Assembly (NCBI GenBank): GCA_028554645.1 | Contig: JAQOOI010000027.1 | Span: 50,051 to 114,050 of the forward strand | Direction of reading: 5' to 3' | From: Omphalotus guepiniiformis | Taxonomy: Eukaryota; Basidiomycota; Agaricomycetes; Agaricales; Omphalotaceae | Length of the DNA stretch: 64,000 nt | Part shown: positions 49,351 to 61,922 of the stretch, piece after piece | Numbering within the stretch: position 1 is the stretch's first letter | Layout of the letters: the number at the start of each line of letters is the position of its first letter | Notes under the pieces: model-generated | What the model was told of the DNA's origin: nothing | The model's database searches: none | What the model saw: the letters and a program-made list of their open reading frames with translations, nothing else | Made by a program: the position numbers and the translations under genes

Positions 49351-51157
49351 CTAATGTGCACGAATTTGACTGAGAGGGAGTCTCAAGAAACAACCTCTAA
49401 CTCAATTCTAGGGGGGTTTGTGGAGGTGTGGCTGGCGTTGGCAAAGGTTCCGCACAGTTAAACTCGACAATCGAACTCAATACTGAGCTAGCAAGTGTCT
49501 GCAGTCCGCTCTGAACAGGGTATAAGTGACAGGGCAACTCAAAAACACAGGTTCAAGACAGAAGGCAACTAGTTTCTCAGGGGTTCAGGGGATGGTTCAG
49601 GGCAATAATCAGAGTGGGCAACTCGATCCAATGGTCCAAACAGTGACAGTATCAATCAGAACAGTAGCAGCAACAGTTTCAGCAGGCAGAACAGCACAGA
49701 CAGAACAGCAGGGACAGCAACAGTTTCAGTATCTCTCTCAAGGTTTGCCACAAGGGACTTTACAGAAGTTTGCACAACTGGTATATTTCTCTATAACTGA
49801 ACTCCTAAGAGCCAGGCAATTTTCGTCTAGAAGAAGTTCTGCTTTGGTAGTGAGCCTAGGCAGTCCTAACTTAAGGAAAAATATCTACAAGTAGGTAGTT
49901 CTTATATACAGGTCAGGAAATAAATATAGTAAATCTCGAAAATGTAAGGGAATCTGAGCAGAGTAAATAGAATAGATAATAGAAAGACTAATTGAGCAGG
50001 GATTGGTGTCTTTTTAGGTATTTTTGTAGGTATTTTTCAGTTAGATACTGTCATGTATAGGTATCTTGGGTATAAAAATTGTTATAAAAATCGCTTTGTC
50101 CATATAGTGGCTTGGCAATCAAGTCCAGGGTATCTAACCAGGGTGTACAGCACGCAATATCAGTCCAGAATGGTGCCATATGACAACATCTTTTATGATT
50201 TTGAAATTTGCAACTCTTTTGGATTTCCTAACTGGGGGCTGCTGGTGAGGTTCCTAGCAGATCCAGTGGTTATTTCTTCGTTTCAGAGGTCATCTAGACC
50301 CTACTCCGTTGTTACTATCATCCACAAGCTGTACAGTGGCACATGTGTCTATCTGACCAGATCTTGCATCTGATTTGTCTCCAGGAGGTACTTCTCCTTT
50401 TAGCTGGTTCTAGCAACAAGCTATGGGCAGTTTTATGTCCCAATAATCGTTTCTTCTTCCCTATTTGGGTGTCCGGGTTCAGGGTATCACTCAGTTAGAT
50501 GCTACATTTCAGAGGGATACTCCAGAATCAACATCTAGCTCCATGGTAGGATAGCTTGAGTATCTAACTCCATTCCTCAGAAATGACTTAGAGGATTTTT
50601 TTCCTCTTTAGCCAACAGACAAAAGGTGGTTCACAAGTAGTAACACCATCCTAAACATAGTACCAAATGTACAACATATTTCTCTGGTCAGAACAATACA
50701 AGATTGTCTGCACTCTCAGCATTCAGTCTTTACAGCCAACCTGAGTTAGCAAGACCAGCTGGAGTTAGGTAGTCCCGTGGACTTAGATGTTTCTCAGATT
50801 GAATTGTAACTTCTATCATTCCCTTGGATTACAATCAAACAACACTCATGAGAGTTTCTAGTCTTTAGAGGGTGGGTCTAACCAACTCAACTTAGCATGG
50901 AACATTGGTACTCCAATACAAAGTGAGAGGCAAAACTAGTATCTCTCTCCATGATCCCATTGGTCACAGTTGCTAAGTACCATATCATGTACTGTAGCTA
51001 ACTCTACACTCAGGCTTGAGTAACTGAGTGTGTTCTCATGTTTCAACTAGCAGTCTGGGTGAGCTCTAGTCCTCATTGTTCAGTTTCCAATGTTTGAACA
51101 ACCAAAATCTTTCTCAATCTGCATGATTTCAAGCCTAGACCGCTTTTAGTCGCGACA
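49351..51157 (-). repeat. R8 3' LTR (family I, diverged)
   Basis: About 1.8 kb; on the minus strand starts TGTCGCGACTAAAAGCGG. The left end is uncertain by a few bases (49351 or 49355). It aligns along its length with the R1 and R5 LTRs, with many substitutions. An exact GAGTATCTAACTC is at 50558-50570. Confidence 0.85.
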
Positions 51158-51165
51158 TCTCCCCC
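51158..51165 (-). promoter_or_regulatory. R8 polypurine tract
   Basis: GGGGGAGA on the minus strand abutting the LTR, as in R5 and R6. Confidence 0.85.
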
Positions 51166-51457
51166 AAAGTAAAATAAGATCGACCTCGATCGTCCATGAT
51201 GGCCAATATCGAGTTAGATACTACTTTTTCAGGTAGATAGTCACAGAAGTCAAGTCAATTGCTTTACTATCACGTTGACACCTTGTCACAGTGAACTGCC
51301 GTTAGGCAGACTTCTCGATTGAAAGACCGATCAGTACGCTTTTCACTCGGCATGCCTCGGCAATGCTCAATTCGGAGAAACCCGATGTCTGCATCCGTCG
51401 AAGTTCAGCCAAATATGGAAGACCCCTTTCGTTCTTCACATCTCACTGAGTCTCCCT
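51166..51457. other. R8 spacer before acc2
   Basis: About 290 bases, presumed acc2 promoter. It contains a near copy of the family word (GAGTTAGATACTA, about 51205). No clear TATA box. Confidence 0.5.
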
Positions 51458-54006
51458 ATGGACGACTTTTCTAGGGAACTTGCTAACTCCATTTCTTTAG
51501 GAAGCGATGCCTCCATTGAGTTCGTGAGTCAACTCATTCTTCTTTCTCCCACGGACCGTTTCGGTCGTGTCATATATAGTTGAGATCCCCGTTCCATGGA
51601 GTCTCCCTTTCCTTCTCGTTTCTCACTCTCTGCTTAGCGTGTACATACTATGCAGGCCAACAACTACCAGGCCCTTTCCACCGTCTGCTCTAAGCTTGGG
51701 GACTTCGATCGTCGACTCCGCGACCAGTCATTTGAACATTATGGTGCAGGTCTCCGGCTCAAACTGATGTCCACTACTTTCGAGGAGGCAAAATTCGCTC
51801 TTGTAGGTTTTGTTTTCGTTTCTTATTTATGCCTCTACTAACGCGTGTTTACGCTGTATAGGCTCACGTCGCGTTGGTTTTTTAACCGTTGTCAGAAGAA
51901 TGAGACCCATTTGCCCGACTACTTCACTGGAACTTTCCTTGCCGCTTCGAATCTCGCGCTCTGGTTGCATCAACAGAGGCCAGGAACTTTCGTTCTGCCA
52001 CCTTGGTGTCCTTCCAGGGCTCGGTATGACGATTTGCACAAAAAGTTCACAGTGAGTTATTTAGTTCAGGGGTCTATTCCTTTTGACATCTAATGCCTCA
52101 TTTCTTGTTTAGCTTCGGAATCTCTGGGAGCCTCTACCGCCTTTTCCCAAGTCTCTCCTAGGCCCTCAGCTTGAAGACGACGAGGACGATGAGGAAGATG
52201 ACGAGATCCGCCTTTCCCCTATCGAACCCATTGCTTCCACTGCCAAATCCACTCGTTCTGCCAAGAAGACAGCTCCGGCTACGAAGACGAAACCCAAACC
52301 TGCCCTGACGCCGATGCCGGGTCGATCTGTGGTAAGTTTTAAGTTTCTCGCAGTGGATCCCTCCTGACTTGTTCATTTTTCTAGTCGAAACGCAAATCTC
52401 TGGATTCCGAGGATTCTGCCGTCTTCACCGACGAATCTGACGACGACAACGCAGAGGTTCCTGATTCCGAGCCTCCGAGAAAGAAGACCCGGACCTCATT
52501 GACCAAGAAGCCTGAGGCTCCCAAATCTTCTAAGGTGAGTTCCATTTTCTCTTGCTTAGATGTATTCATTTCTCATATGTTTTACAGGGCAAGGGTAAGC
52601 AAGCGGTGAAACCTCGCCCGAAGACTCGTTCTATTCGCGTGGAGGAACCTGTCGAGGAACCGCCGGCGCGTCAAACTCGATCCAAAGCCGCTTCCACTTC
52701 GACCAAAACGACTCTCCCTGAATCCAGCGACGAGGAGGAAGTAGAGGATGAGGAAGACAAGCCCAAAAAGAAGAATGAGGGGTCGAAGGGTGCTAAGGAG
52801 TCCAAAGTCGATCTCTCTGCTCCTCTTTGGCCGAATCGCGCGGGTTTCTCAACTACATCCGTGCTGAAGGCTCCCGGCGTTCATGACGAACCCCCCAATC
52901 TTCAAGTAGGTCATCTTTTTCATTTCTCAATATGGTCCACTAACCTTTCCTTCCTTTGTCCAGCGTGTCGATGGTCGCACCTTTCAACACCGGAACAAGG
53001 AGGAATATACCGACGTTCCTGGTATGTCTTTTCGTTTTTCTTAACTATAGCTTTTTAGAACTAACGATTTGTCTAGATCGTACTGTCTTTGGGTGGCCTT
53101 ACGGTCGTCCCGTTACACTTCAACAGCTCGTTTCTATTAATCGCTCGTTCGACCGCGTAAGTATCTCATTTTTCTTATTGCAGCATCTTTTATCTGATAC
53201 TTTTTACAGTTCTTCGGTGATTCCATCTGCGCAGCTTGTGTTGGCAGTACCCATTCCGATGGTCGCAAGTGTCGCCCTCAAATCAAGGAGAACTCGTTCG
53301 ACTGGAGATGTAGTACCTGCGCCAAGGATAATCATGCGTGCAGTTGGACATACAGCCTCGAAGGTACCGATCAGATGCGCTGCCTTTCTTACACCTTAGC
53401 TCGCAGTAGTAGCGCTGGTGAGTTAATCTCATTTTTCTTATTGTATCAATTCAATTTCTAACTGAATTTCTCGTTTATCTAGTCATTGCACAAGAGGCGG
53501 GTCAACTCCAACTTCTTATCGACTCTTACGAGAAGATGCAGGAAGGGGTTGTCGCGCAGATGCAGGCCATGGAGCAGCTTCATGCTGGGATCATCGATCG
53601 TCAGGCGCATATCAAGGCATCGTGCAGGGATCCTCGACTCGTACTCCATCAGCTTAAGACTGGTGACCCCTCCTTCGAATACACCGACGAGCAGATGCGA
53701 CTTCTCTGTACCGCGCTTGGTTGGGACGTCAACATCGTGTCTCGCGCCAGCTATATCTCGAAGAACAGCGCCGGCAATTTCATCGTGGTCGATCCCGAGG
53801 AGGATAAAGCCGAAGTTGGCCCATCTCATCCCTCCACGTCTCGAGCCGAATCTATCGCTAAGAACACCGAAGAGCCGCGTCCAGCGACTGGTGCTTCTCA
53901 CAACAATCCAGAGGTCGAGGATGATGAGGACGAATTGGACACCGAGAAGGTTCTCGCTCCCGCGAGCAGTCCACTACCTGAAGAGGATCATATCCCTTCA
54001 GAGTGA
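51458..54006 (+). pseudogene. R8 acc2: antisense six-cysteine gene with a one-base insertion
   Basis: Ten inferred exons: 51458-51523, 51638-51802, 51862-52051, 52113-52331, 52385-52534, 52588-52905, 52964-53021, 53077-53156, 53210-53417, 53483-54006. About 658 residues if exon 3 did not carry an extra T in GTTTTTTAACC (near 51880), found by comparison with R5; the insertion breaks the frame. The protein has an N-terminal helical region, DE-rich and KR-rich disorder (GKGKQAVKPRPKTR), a cluster CAAC-x10-C-x12-CSTC-x6-C in exon 9, then a helical tail with ALGWDVNIVSRASYI. The Cys exon is entered in phase 0 and left in phase 1, as in R6. Probably a nuclear DNA-binding-type protein. Confidence 0.82.
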
Positions 54007-54836
54007 CTCGCACACGAGGTTCCTCCGGCCCTTCTAGCGTATCTTCCTCAGCATTACGGTGATTCGTACGCAGCGTTGGACTGGTCATTTCTTTATCAGT
54101 AAACTGTTTGCATCTCGTGCAGGGTGACTCAAGTGTTCAACACCCTGAGTTGCCCTTATATATATATCTTGTATTTCAGACACTCACTGTATTCTATTTA
54201 GATAATAGTACATGTAGAGTGTCTTCCATAGCCATAACAATGAGCTCCTAGAGCTCAAATGTATTTCATTTATCTTGTTTTCTTCTTTAAGTGTGAACTT
54301 TAAGTTGAACTGTTATAAAAGTCCGAGTATCCCTCTCCAGATATAGTATCTAAGTCGAGCTTCAGAGGGAGACTCCACGATTACAGGTTATATTCAAATA
54401 AAACTCTGTAAGTATCTTTATTTATTATGGATAAGTCAAGATTTATTTTGCCCAAGGTTTCCGCGTGAAGACAGAGTTGAACTCGGCAATCTTAAGCCGG
54501 CTAAGCCCTCAGACGGTCAAAGCTGTTCCAGATCTCTAGATCTTAATCTTTGAAAAATCAAAAATTACGCTCTAGAGTCATTGTTAACTTGTCTTTACTC
54601 TCTCCCCCAAAGCAAAATAAATTTCAACGTCCCCGTTGAATCGCATGGACAGGCCTAGTCAAGAAATTTTGACTTAGTAACCCGGTCCAGTTTTTCAATG
54701 TCCAAATCGAGAAGTTAGGTATAGAACTAGTATAAAAGGTTTCCCAAATCGTTGACGACGATTCAGCACCATAAGATACTTGGTTCTACCCTTTTTACAT
54801 CCTTCCCAATTCTCATACTTCTCATACTTCATTACT
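54007..54836. other. R8 spacer between acc2 and acc1
   Basis: 830 bases without a conserved ORF. It contains the acc1 TATA box at 54731-54738 and degenerate family words near 54330-54350. Confidence 0.6.
54731..54738 (+). promoter_or_regulatory. TATA box of R8 acc1
   Basis: TATAAAAG, 106 bases before the acc1 ATG. Confidence 0.6.
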
Positions 54837-56238
54837 ATGCCCCCAAAAGGTCCCAAAGGTTGGCCTGAGCGCCCTGAGTGGGTAGCAACTACTCAACGTT
54901 ATATTTCTCGTGCTACTGGAGCTATGGAGGCCAAGGACGTCGATACTGAGCTATTGGGCATGTTGATCACCGCCCTAGCTAGTCATCTTGTGAGTAACAT
55001 CTAACTCAATGTCCGCCATGTTCCAGTATCTAACTCTGCGTTTCTCTGCTATAGAAGAAGTCCCTTCCTGCTTTTGCAGTTGCCAAGTCCGAAGAAGCCT
55101 TTGGTCTATATGACAAAGGTGTTTCCTTGGTGTCTGACACCCTCAAGAAATATTCAAGCATTCCTGAGCCTGACACTTTTGCTCATATCAAGATCTTCAG
55201 GGAGGACTTGGTTAAGCGCAGGGAGAGGGATCTTCCACCCAGAAAGCGCAAAGTAAGCATTTTTCTCGAGTATCCTTGTCACCTGGAGTAACTAACTGCA
55301 TGTTTTCGTGCAGCCAGCGAAAACTCCTGAGCTTGTTGATGACGACGATGATGAGGATGAGGAAATCGAAGTTATTACAGGCGATGGAGACGTTACTGTT
55401 GAGTATCTAACTCCATAGTGGCCTGAATAATTTCTAATTTTCCTTTCCTTTCATTTTTCAGATGGCTGATGGACCAGCCCTGGGACTTTCTGCGTCCATC
55501 CATGCTCCCAAGAAGGACAGCAAGGACTCAGGCAAGGTTACCAACACCCCTAGTGCAGTTGCTAAGACTGCTAAGGACAAAGTAGTACCTACTACTCCAG
55601 TGGTAGGTATCCTTTCTCAGCCTTATTATTTCATCTCTTTTACTTACTTTGAACGATTTTTGGACCATATAGGCCAATCCAATTCAGTCCAAAGTGGTAA
55701 GTGTTATTTTACTCTGAGTTGCTAAGTACAGCATGACTGACTGTTTCTTGCTCCTATAGCCTGAGACTGTCCCAGAAACTCCCAAGGCTGGTAGTCAGAA
55801 GAAGCCTCGCATTGAGAAGCCCTTTGTCAACCTTAGTGAAGAGACAGAGCGTGAGTATCTAACTCAATCTGGTACCGCGTCGAGTATCTAACTCTATGCT
55901 TTACAGATGAGCGCAAACTCAGGGAGAGTGGAGAAGAGATAGTCAATCGCATTACGGCTTTATTTCCGTTCATGGACCTTGACCACTTCTCTCCAGAAGT
56001 CCTCCACTCTATTTCCAACTTTCTGAGGACTGAACTCAGTGTTCACCAACATGCTATCCAGTATCACCATTCTCAGTACAGGTTTGCCTACCAGGAATAT
56101 TCCAAGTTGGAGCAGCTCAGGAAGGCGAAAGAGAAGGCCAATCATGCCTCTCAGGATCCCTTGCAGGCAGGTCCAGCAGTAGCTTCAGACCCAGCTCCAT
56201 TTCATGAATTTCCCCCTGCAGACTTAACACTGAACTAG
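54837..56238 (+). CDS. R8 acc1: antisense accessory protein, still open
   Basis: Inferred exons: 54837-54989, 55055-55252, 55314-55397, 55462-55602, 55673-55696, 55760-55850, 55907-56238. They total 1023 bases, 340 residues. Exon 5 is a 24-base micro-exon (ANPIQSKV) and the next intron is phase 1, as in R6. The N-terminus MPPKGPKGWPERPEWV is followed by helices, a basic patch (RRERDLPPRKRK), an acidic run (DDDDDEDEE) and a C-terminal His/Gln/Tyr helix. No known family. Three exact family words lie in its introns (55401, 55853, 55882). The intron 3 donor is GTTGAG, weaker than GTAAGT in R5. It is open although gag-pol of R8 is broken. Antisense to pol, 216 bases from its stop. Confidence 0.8.
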
Positions 56239-56453
56239 ATGTTACTTCTTAGCACCTTAGTTTCAATGTATAGGTAGTATACACGTCACTGGTACATCGC
56301 ATAGGACATCCTCGAGTATTTAGAACATCCTTTTTCGTTCATCTTAGTAGTTTAGAACTACTTTTTACACTTTTATATATTTTTCATTGAGCTAGATAGT
56401 CTCTCTCGAGTATCTAACTAGCTACTTTTTCAAATACAGTGTGTTTTATCTTT
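56239..56453. other. R8 tail-to-tail spacer
   Basis: 215 bases between converging stops of acc1 and pol, with a near family word at 56407. Matches the R5 and R6 spacers in length. Confidence 0.6.
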
Positions 56454-59400
56454 CTATCTCTTTGAAGAGCGAGCCCTGGTCTGCATTGGAGCATCCCAAT
56501 CAGGTTCTTCTTCATCTACATCATTTTCTGATGCAGCTTCTCCATCAGTGAACTCTTCTAAGTCTTCATCATCAACAGGGATTCTCAATTGAGGAATACT
56601 GTCAAAGATATAATCCCTTTCAAGTTCACTATCTAACTCCGTGTTTTCATTAACCATGGCTTCTAGCTGTTCACTAGTCAAGTCTATAAGTTCATGAATG
56701 TTCTCAGGCAGTTCAATTGGTTCATATCTAGCAACATGGGGCAGTACTCTGAAGGCAGCAACCTTTTCTCTGAGTACAGTACCATCCATTTGGGCCACAA
56801 TGTAGGATCCCCCTTTGGTTCTCCTTATTACAATCATGGGTCCCAAGTATCTAGGATACATTTTCCTGTCCAAGTTCTTCTCAACTTGTGTATTTCTGAC
56901 TTGTACTAATGTACCAGGTTTGAAATCAAAGTCTCTGATAACATTTCTGTATTCTTCTTCATATTGTCTTAGAGTATCCCTCTTGGTAGTATCTATCCTG
57001 GATATCATTTCTTGAACATGGGTTCTATGTTTAGCTAGAGCTTGAGCTCTATAGCCAATAAGTTCCTCATATGTCAGAATTCTATCTGGTAGTTTTACCA
57101 ACCAAGTGGACTCAACAATATCTAAGGGTAAAATAGGTTCAGCACCGGTAACAAGGAAGTATGGTGAACATCCAAGTCCCTTTCTAGCTGTAATTCTATC
57201 TGCCCAGAAGACATGCTTGAGAAACCACCACCATCTTTTTAAATCTCCCCCTGTAGCTTTTGCAAGGGCAGTTCTAATGTCAAAGTGGGCTCTCTCAATC
57301 TTGCCATTGGCTTGTGAATTGTAAGGAGATATGTTAATCCCTTTAATTCCATATTTCTCTTCTAGCCATTTAAGCATAGCTCGCATTTGGGGTGCATTAT
57401 CAGTTACAACTTCATCAGGACATCCCCATCTGCATATAATATCATCAAAGAACCATTCTCCCAATGACCTAGCATTGTCAGATCTTAAAGCTCTTCCTTC
57501 AGACCAAGATGATAGTGCACATCTGCCATGTACAACATCTTTGCAACCATTGCTTGCAGGTGATACTTTGAAAACATCAACATGAATCTTCTGAAACAGA
57601 GAGGGAGTGTGGGTAAGAGTGGGAGGAATTTTCAACAAGTCCATTTTGCGGTTCTGGCAGACTTGGCAGGATTTGACAAACCAATTGACATCACCATTCA
57701 AGTCTGGCCACCAAAAACGCTTTTCTATAAGAGCTTTTGTTGCAAACATTCCTTTATGTCCCAGATGGTCATGAGCAGCATGCATCATGTACATCCTTTT
57801 CTCTTTAGGCACCACCAGTCTATGCTGGCCTCCTGTATCATCATTTCTCCTATAGAGACGACCATCTCTGTCTACAAAGAACTTTACAGCTCTGGATAAG
57901 AACTTTTTCTGGAGTGTCCCGCTCAATTGAGTTAGATACTGATTTCCGTGCAGATACCAGTCTCTAATTAAATCAAGTTGATCATCCAGCTCCTTTGTAG
58001 ATGCAGATCTATGATCTTCCCGGTAAGGGTGTTCATGTGTCCATTCAGTACCTCCTTCAGGCACAACAAGAGTTTGAGCAAACTGCAACACCGAGTTAGA
58101 TACTGGATATTGAGTTAGCAACAACGCTCTAATGGAATTCAGATGGTGTTCTTCTTCAATGGCTTCTTGCAAATCGTCTTCAAAGTCATCAATTGACTTA
58201 GCAACATCCTGCAAGTAACCTCCTCTAGTATCTATTTCATCTTTAAAGGACTCAAACTCAAAGGGTGACTCAGTTTCACCATCTCCCATCCTGAATTTCA
58301 CTGGCAGACCGTCATCTTCATCAATAAATGAATCAGGATCTCTAGACGCAGCTCTTTCAGTTGGTATGGTGCCCCTAGGGGGTCTTGATAAACCATCAGG
58401 TCCTTTGTGTTCAGTACCTTTGATGTGTACTAAGGTGAAGTGAAACTTCCTTATTTCTTCAATCCACCTGTTTATAGTTGCATTGGGACCACTACTGGGT
58501 TTGTCAAGCATGCCTTTAATGTAGCTTGCATCTGTTTCCACAGTAAGTTCCCTACATCCATATGTCTGGTAGTATGTTTGTTGTAAGGCCAACATCAAGC
58601 CATTAAAGTTCTCTCTTTGGTTGGGAAAACCTTGCTTCTCTCTCATTTAAAGTAATAGAACCCATCCAATTGTAGTATTTCTTCTTAGGATCCAGAGGAT
58701 CTGTTTGGTACAATTGAAAACCAACTGCCATCCATGAAGTATCTACTGAAAGGGTGATTCCAGAACTTAAATCATAGTCAATAGGACGGAGTGCTGGAGC
58801 ATTCCTAATCCCATCTTTAATCATTTCTACAGCTTCTAACTCTGCAGGACCCATTTGAAACGGTACATCTCCAGTTAAGATTGTTAAAGGTCTAGCTTTC
58901 TTAGCATAATCCTTTATGAACATTCTCATCTGACCAGCAGTGCCCAAAAATGACCGGATATCTTTCTTTTCAGACCATTTTGATGCATCACAAGTCAGAA
59001 CAACCTCAGCTAGCCGTTCAACTGGTTTTTTCTCCTTCATAACTGACATGATGTCCAACAACATCACCTTCAGCTACACAGATAAAAGCTTTGGTACCAG
59101 CAAAGTACCACCAGCATGTTTCATTCTCTGTACAATTCTGTTCATATTCTGTAGATGCTCCCACACAAACCTTCTGATGCCAGAATTCTCAGGTATAGTC
59201 TCATATCCTCCATCTGGAGTTTTCATAACGAGTAGCTGGACCTTTTACCGGTACATCATCAATGTAAGGTTTAGTTACATGTGGAATTTCATCTCTGAAG
59301 ATATATGTAACATCATCATGATAGATAGGAACAGAGTTTGTCCAACCCATAGGTAACTTCACTAATCTATGTGGGCCAAAAGGTGTCTGGAAGGTTGTAA

Positions 59401-60519
59401 GGTCTCTTGAACTTTCATCAACCAGTCTCTCATCATAGCCAACAAAGATATCCAGCAATCCCAAACATGCTCTTCCAGAAAAGCTTCTAGCTATATCTGC
59501 AGTTGCAGGAGGAATTCCTGAATGTTGGATAGTCACTTTATTGAGTGGTTCCAAACTGTGTACCAATCTTAAGCTTTTTCCATCTTTCTTTAAGACACAG
59601 AACCATTTAGATCTATAGGATGAACTAGAAGGCTCATAGACACCAGCATCTATCTTGTCCTTGATCATCTTACACACTTGATCATAGATCCCTGGAGGTA
59701 TAGGAATATTCCTTTCCACCCAAGGTGTGTGAGGCAATACTGGAAACTTCACTGGAGGAAAGAATTCTGTATTAAAAGTTCCACCTTCAGATGCTTCCCA
59801 TGCAAATGATTTCTCTTGGACTTTCATGAGATGATGTACAAGCTTCATTTCTTCAGGCCATAAGAAACCTTCATTATGATTCTTGTCTATAATTTCTTTT
59901 CTTTCTTGAGTATACCTCTCCCCAGGAGTAAACTCTGGTGGATGAGTAGGTAGCTCAGGCATATCCTTTAACGGATTTCCTAGGATTTTTCTCTCAATTC
60001 GGAACTCTGCAGGCAATGTAGCTTTAACAGGTTTAACTTTTACAGCAACTGGTTTGTACTTTCTTGAAGCCAATACAGTTACTAACTCAGCAAACTTGTT
60101 TCCATTAGCATCTCTGCTCCATCTAGGTCTAAAAGGCGATTGTTTGTGCTTTTTCTTTAACAGATTTACACTTATCAATCCTCTTTTGTTGACGCTTAGA
60201 TACTGGTTTCCTCATTGTATACAGGCGCTGGTGGAGTATCTAACTCCAGATTTTCATTCAAAGTTTGATTTTCACGCCAGGTACAGTACACCTGCTTCTT
60301 TTCAGAGTCTACAGAATGATTTAGATATGATCTAACCGTATCTGCAGCACCTTTATCTTTTTCTCTTATGGTGGATTCTGCTGCAAACACAAATGCTTCA
60401 GCCTTTTCAGGTTCTGAGAACAATTTCGCATCTGGCAGCTTAAATCCAGCAATGGTAGCATTTCCATCATCATCTATCTCAATACAAACAGCAACCTCTC
60501 CCTGATCTTCTATCAGTTC
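56454..60519 (-). pseudogene. R8 pol with several frameshifts
   Basis: Order and motifs as R6 pol: LDIFVGYDER and PYIDDVPVKGP in RT (around 59250-59450), RNase H with SVDTSWMAVGF and ETDASYIKGML, integrase HHCC (HDHLGH...CQVC) and DDE (HVDVFK, VTDNAP, Glu in GKIERAH), then PRYLGPMIVIRRTKGGSY. Four frames are needed to read it, with shifts near 60185, 59200-59070 and 58630, so it is inactive. The integrase half, 56454-58646, is one open frame of 730 codons. The start overlaps the protease ORF in the -1 frame. Confidence 0.92.
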
Positions 60520-61914
60520 ATTAAGGTCCGATGAAAATTTTGAGTCTCCCCCTCAGGCTTGAGTGGGATACTCGAAGATTTTTGTGTTTCTGGGACAAGT
60601 TTCGGTTCACCGGGTACAGGTTTGACCTTTACTCCATGACCTCTATCATATGTGCCCATTGTACACTTCATTCCGCTGTTTGGATCTGTGATAGTGATTT
60701 CTTGCTCTCCAGTCTCAAAGTTCCTAATTACACTGCTTGTCAACACATCAAATGGTCTCCCCAAGAGAACATCATAAGGCACTTTATCTATTACATGTAT
60801 CTGCATATAGATTGTAATCTCCCCAAAGGTAAATGGTACATTCCTAGCTAGTCCCCTTGTTGCTTGTAGTTGCCCATTTGCACTTTGCATATGGATTACT
60901 GTAGCAGGGTCCCATCTCAGGCCTAAACCAATTGCAACTCTAGTGTCCATTGATACAATTTGAGAGCCACTGTCAATGACTGTCTCAATTTGCTGGTCAG
61001 AGTAGTTTATCTTTGGATAGATTGCCTTTAGACTGTCAGTCTGACTGGCTACTATAATGATCTTATCCCTTTCTTCTGAAGGAATATCTCGTTGATATTG
61101 ATCCACAACATCCTTGTGAACCACTGAACCTTTCTTAAGGTCATCTGTGTCTTCATCTAAGATAATAAACACATCTTCCTTCTCATAGGCCATATCATCA
61201 ACATTAACCATATAGGTTGCCTTAGACAGAGTAACATCTTCCTCAAGTTGAGTACCATACTCAGGATCATCTTCATCCCTAACCTCTTGAACAAATGCCT
61301 TTATAGGCCGTTTATACACTCTACTGTTCTTCAACTTTCTCTGCATGATTTTCTGTAGTGCAGGAGATATAGCAATGAGATCACCACTACTAATATCTAT
61401 CTCAGACCTAAAGATTTTGTCTGCTATTTCTTCAGCAAGACCAGGTTTGAACAATGAGTTTCTAAGCTTGAAATCAGGCTCAGATTTGCGCAAAGGCTTT
61501 GTATAAACAATAGCATTCTTTGTGTCACTATTCATTCCTTCTCTAGTTCTAGACTGAGTAATATCACCTTCCCTTTGACTTGTGTTGGCTCCCTACAGGC
61601 GCTCCCTTTGGTATAGGTGGCCTATCAATTGCCTTTACATTGTCAAATGGTCGGTTAGATACTCTCCGTGCAGTATCGAACTCCATGTCAGAGGGAGACT
61701 CAGGCTCCTCAGTGTCAGATTCAACAGGTAGCTCAAAACGAACTTGTTCTTTTCTCATGGCAGGGGGTCTGTATTTCTCCTTTTCAGATGGTTTCAAGGT
61801 GGGTAACAAGACTTCCATTTTCTTTCTCTTTGCAAGATTAAAATCCTCAGGAGTTTGACTTGCTCTGTGAGAAGGATGTTGTGAAAATACATCTTCTACA
61901 CCAAACTCCTTCAT
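60513..61914 (-). pseudogene. R8 protease ORF with frameshift
   Basis: Homologous to the R1 protease ORF. The catalytic VIDSGSQIVS is in the downstream 340-codon open part (60513-61535). The first 116 codons (from ATG 61914) are in another frame, with the shift near 61535-61565. It ends FHRTLMN like R1. Confidence 0.88.
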
Positions 61915-61922
61915 TGGAACCT

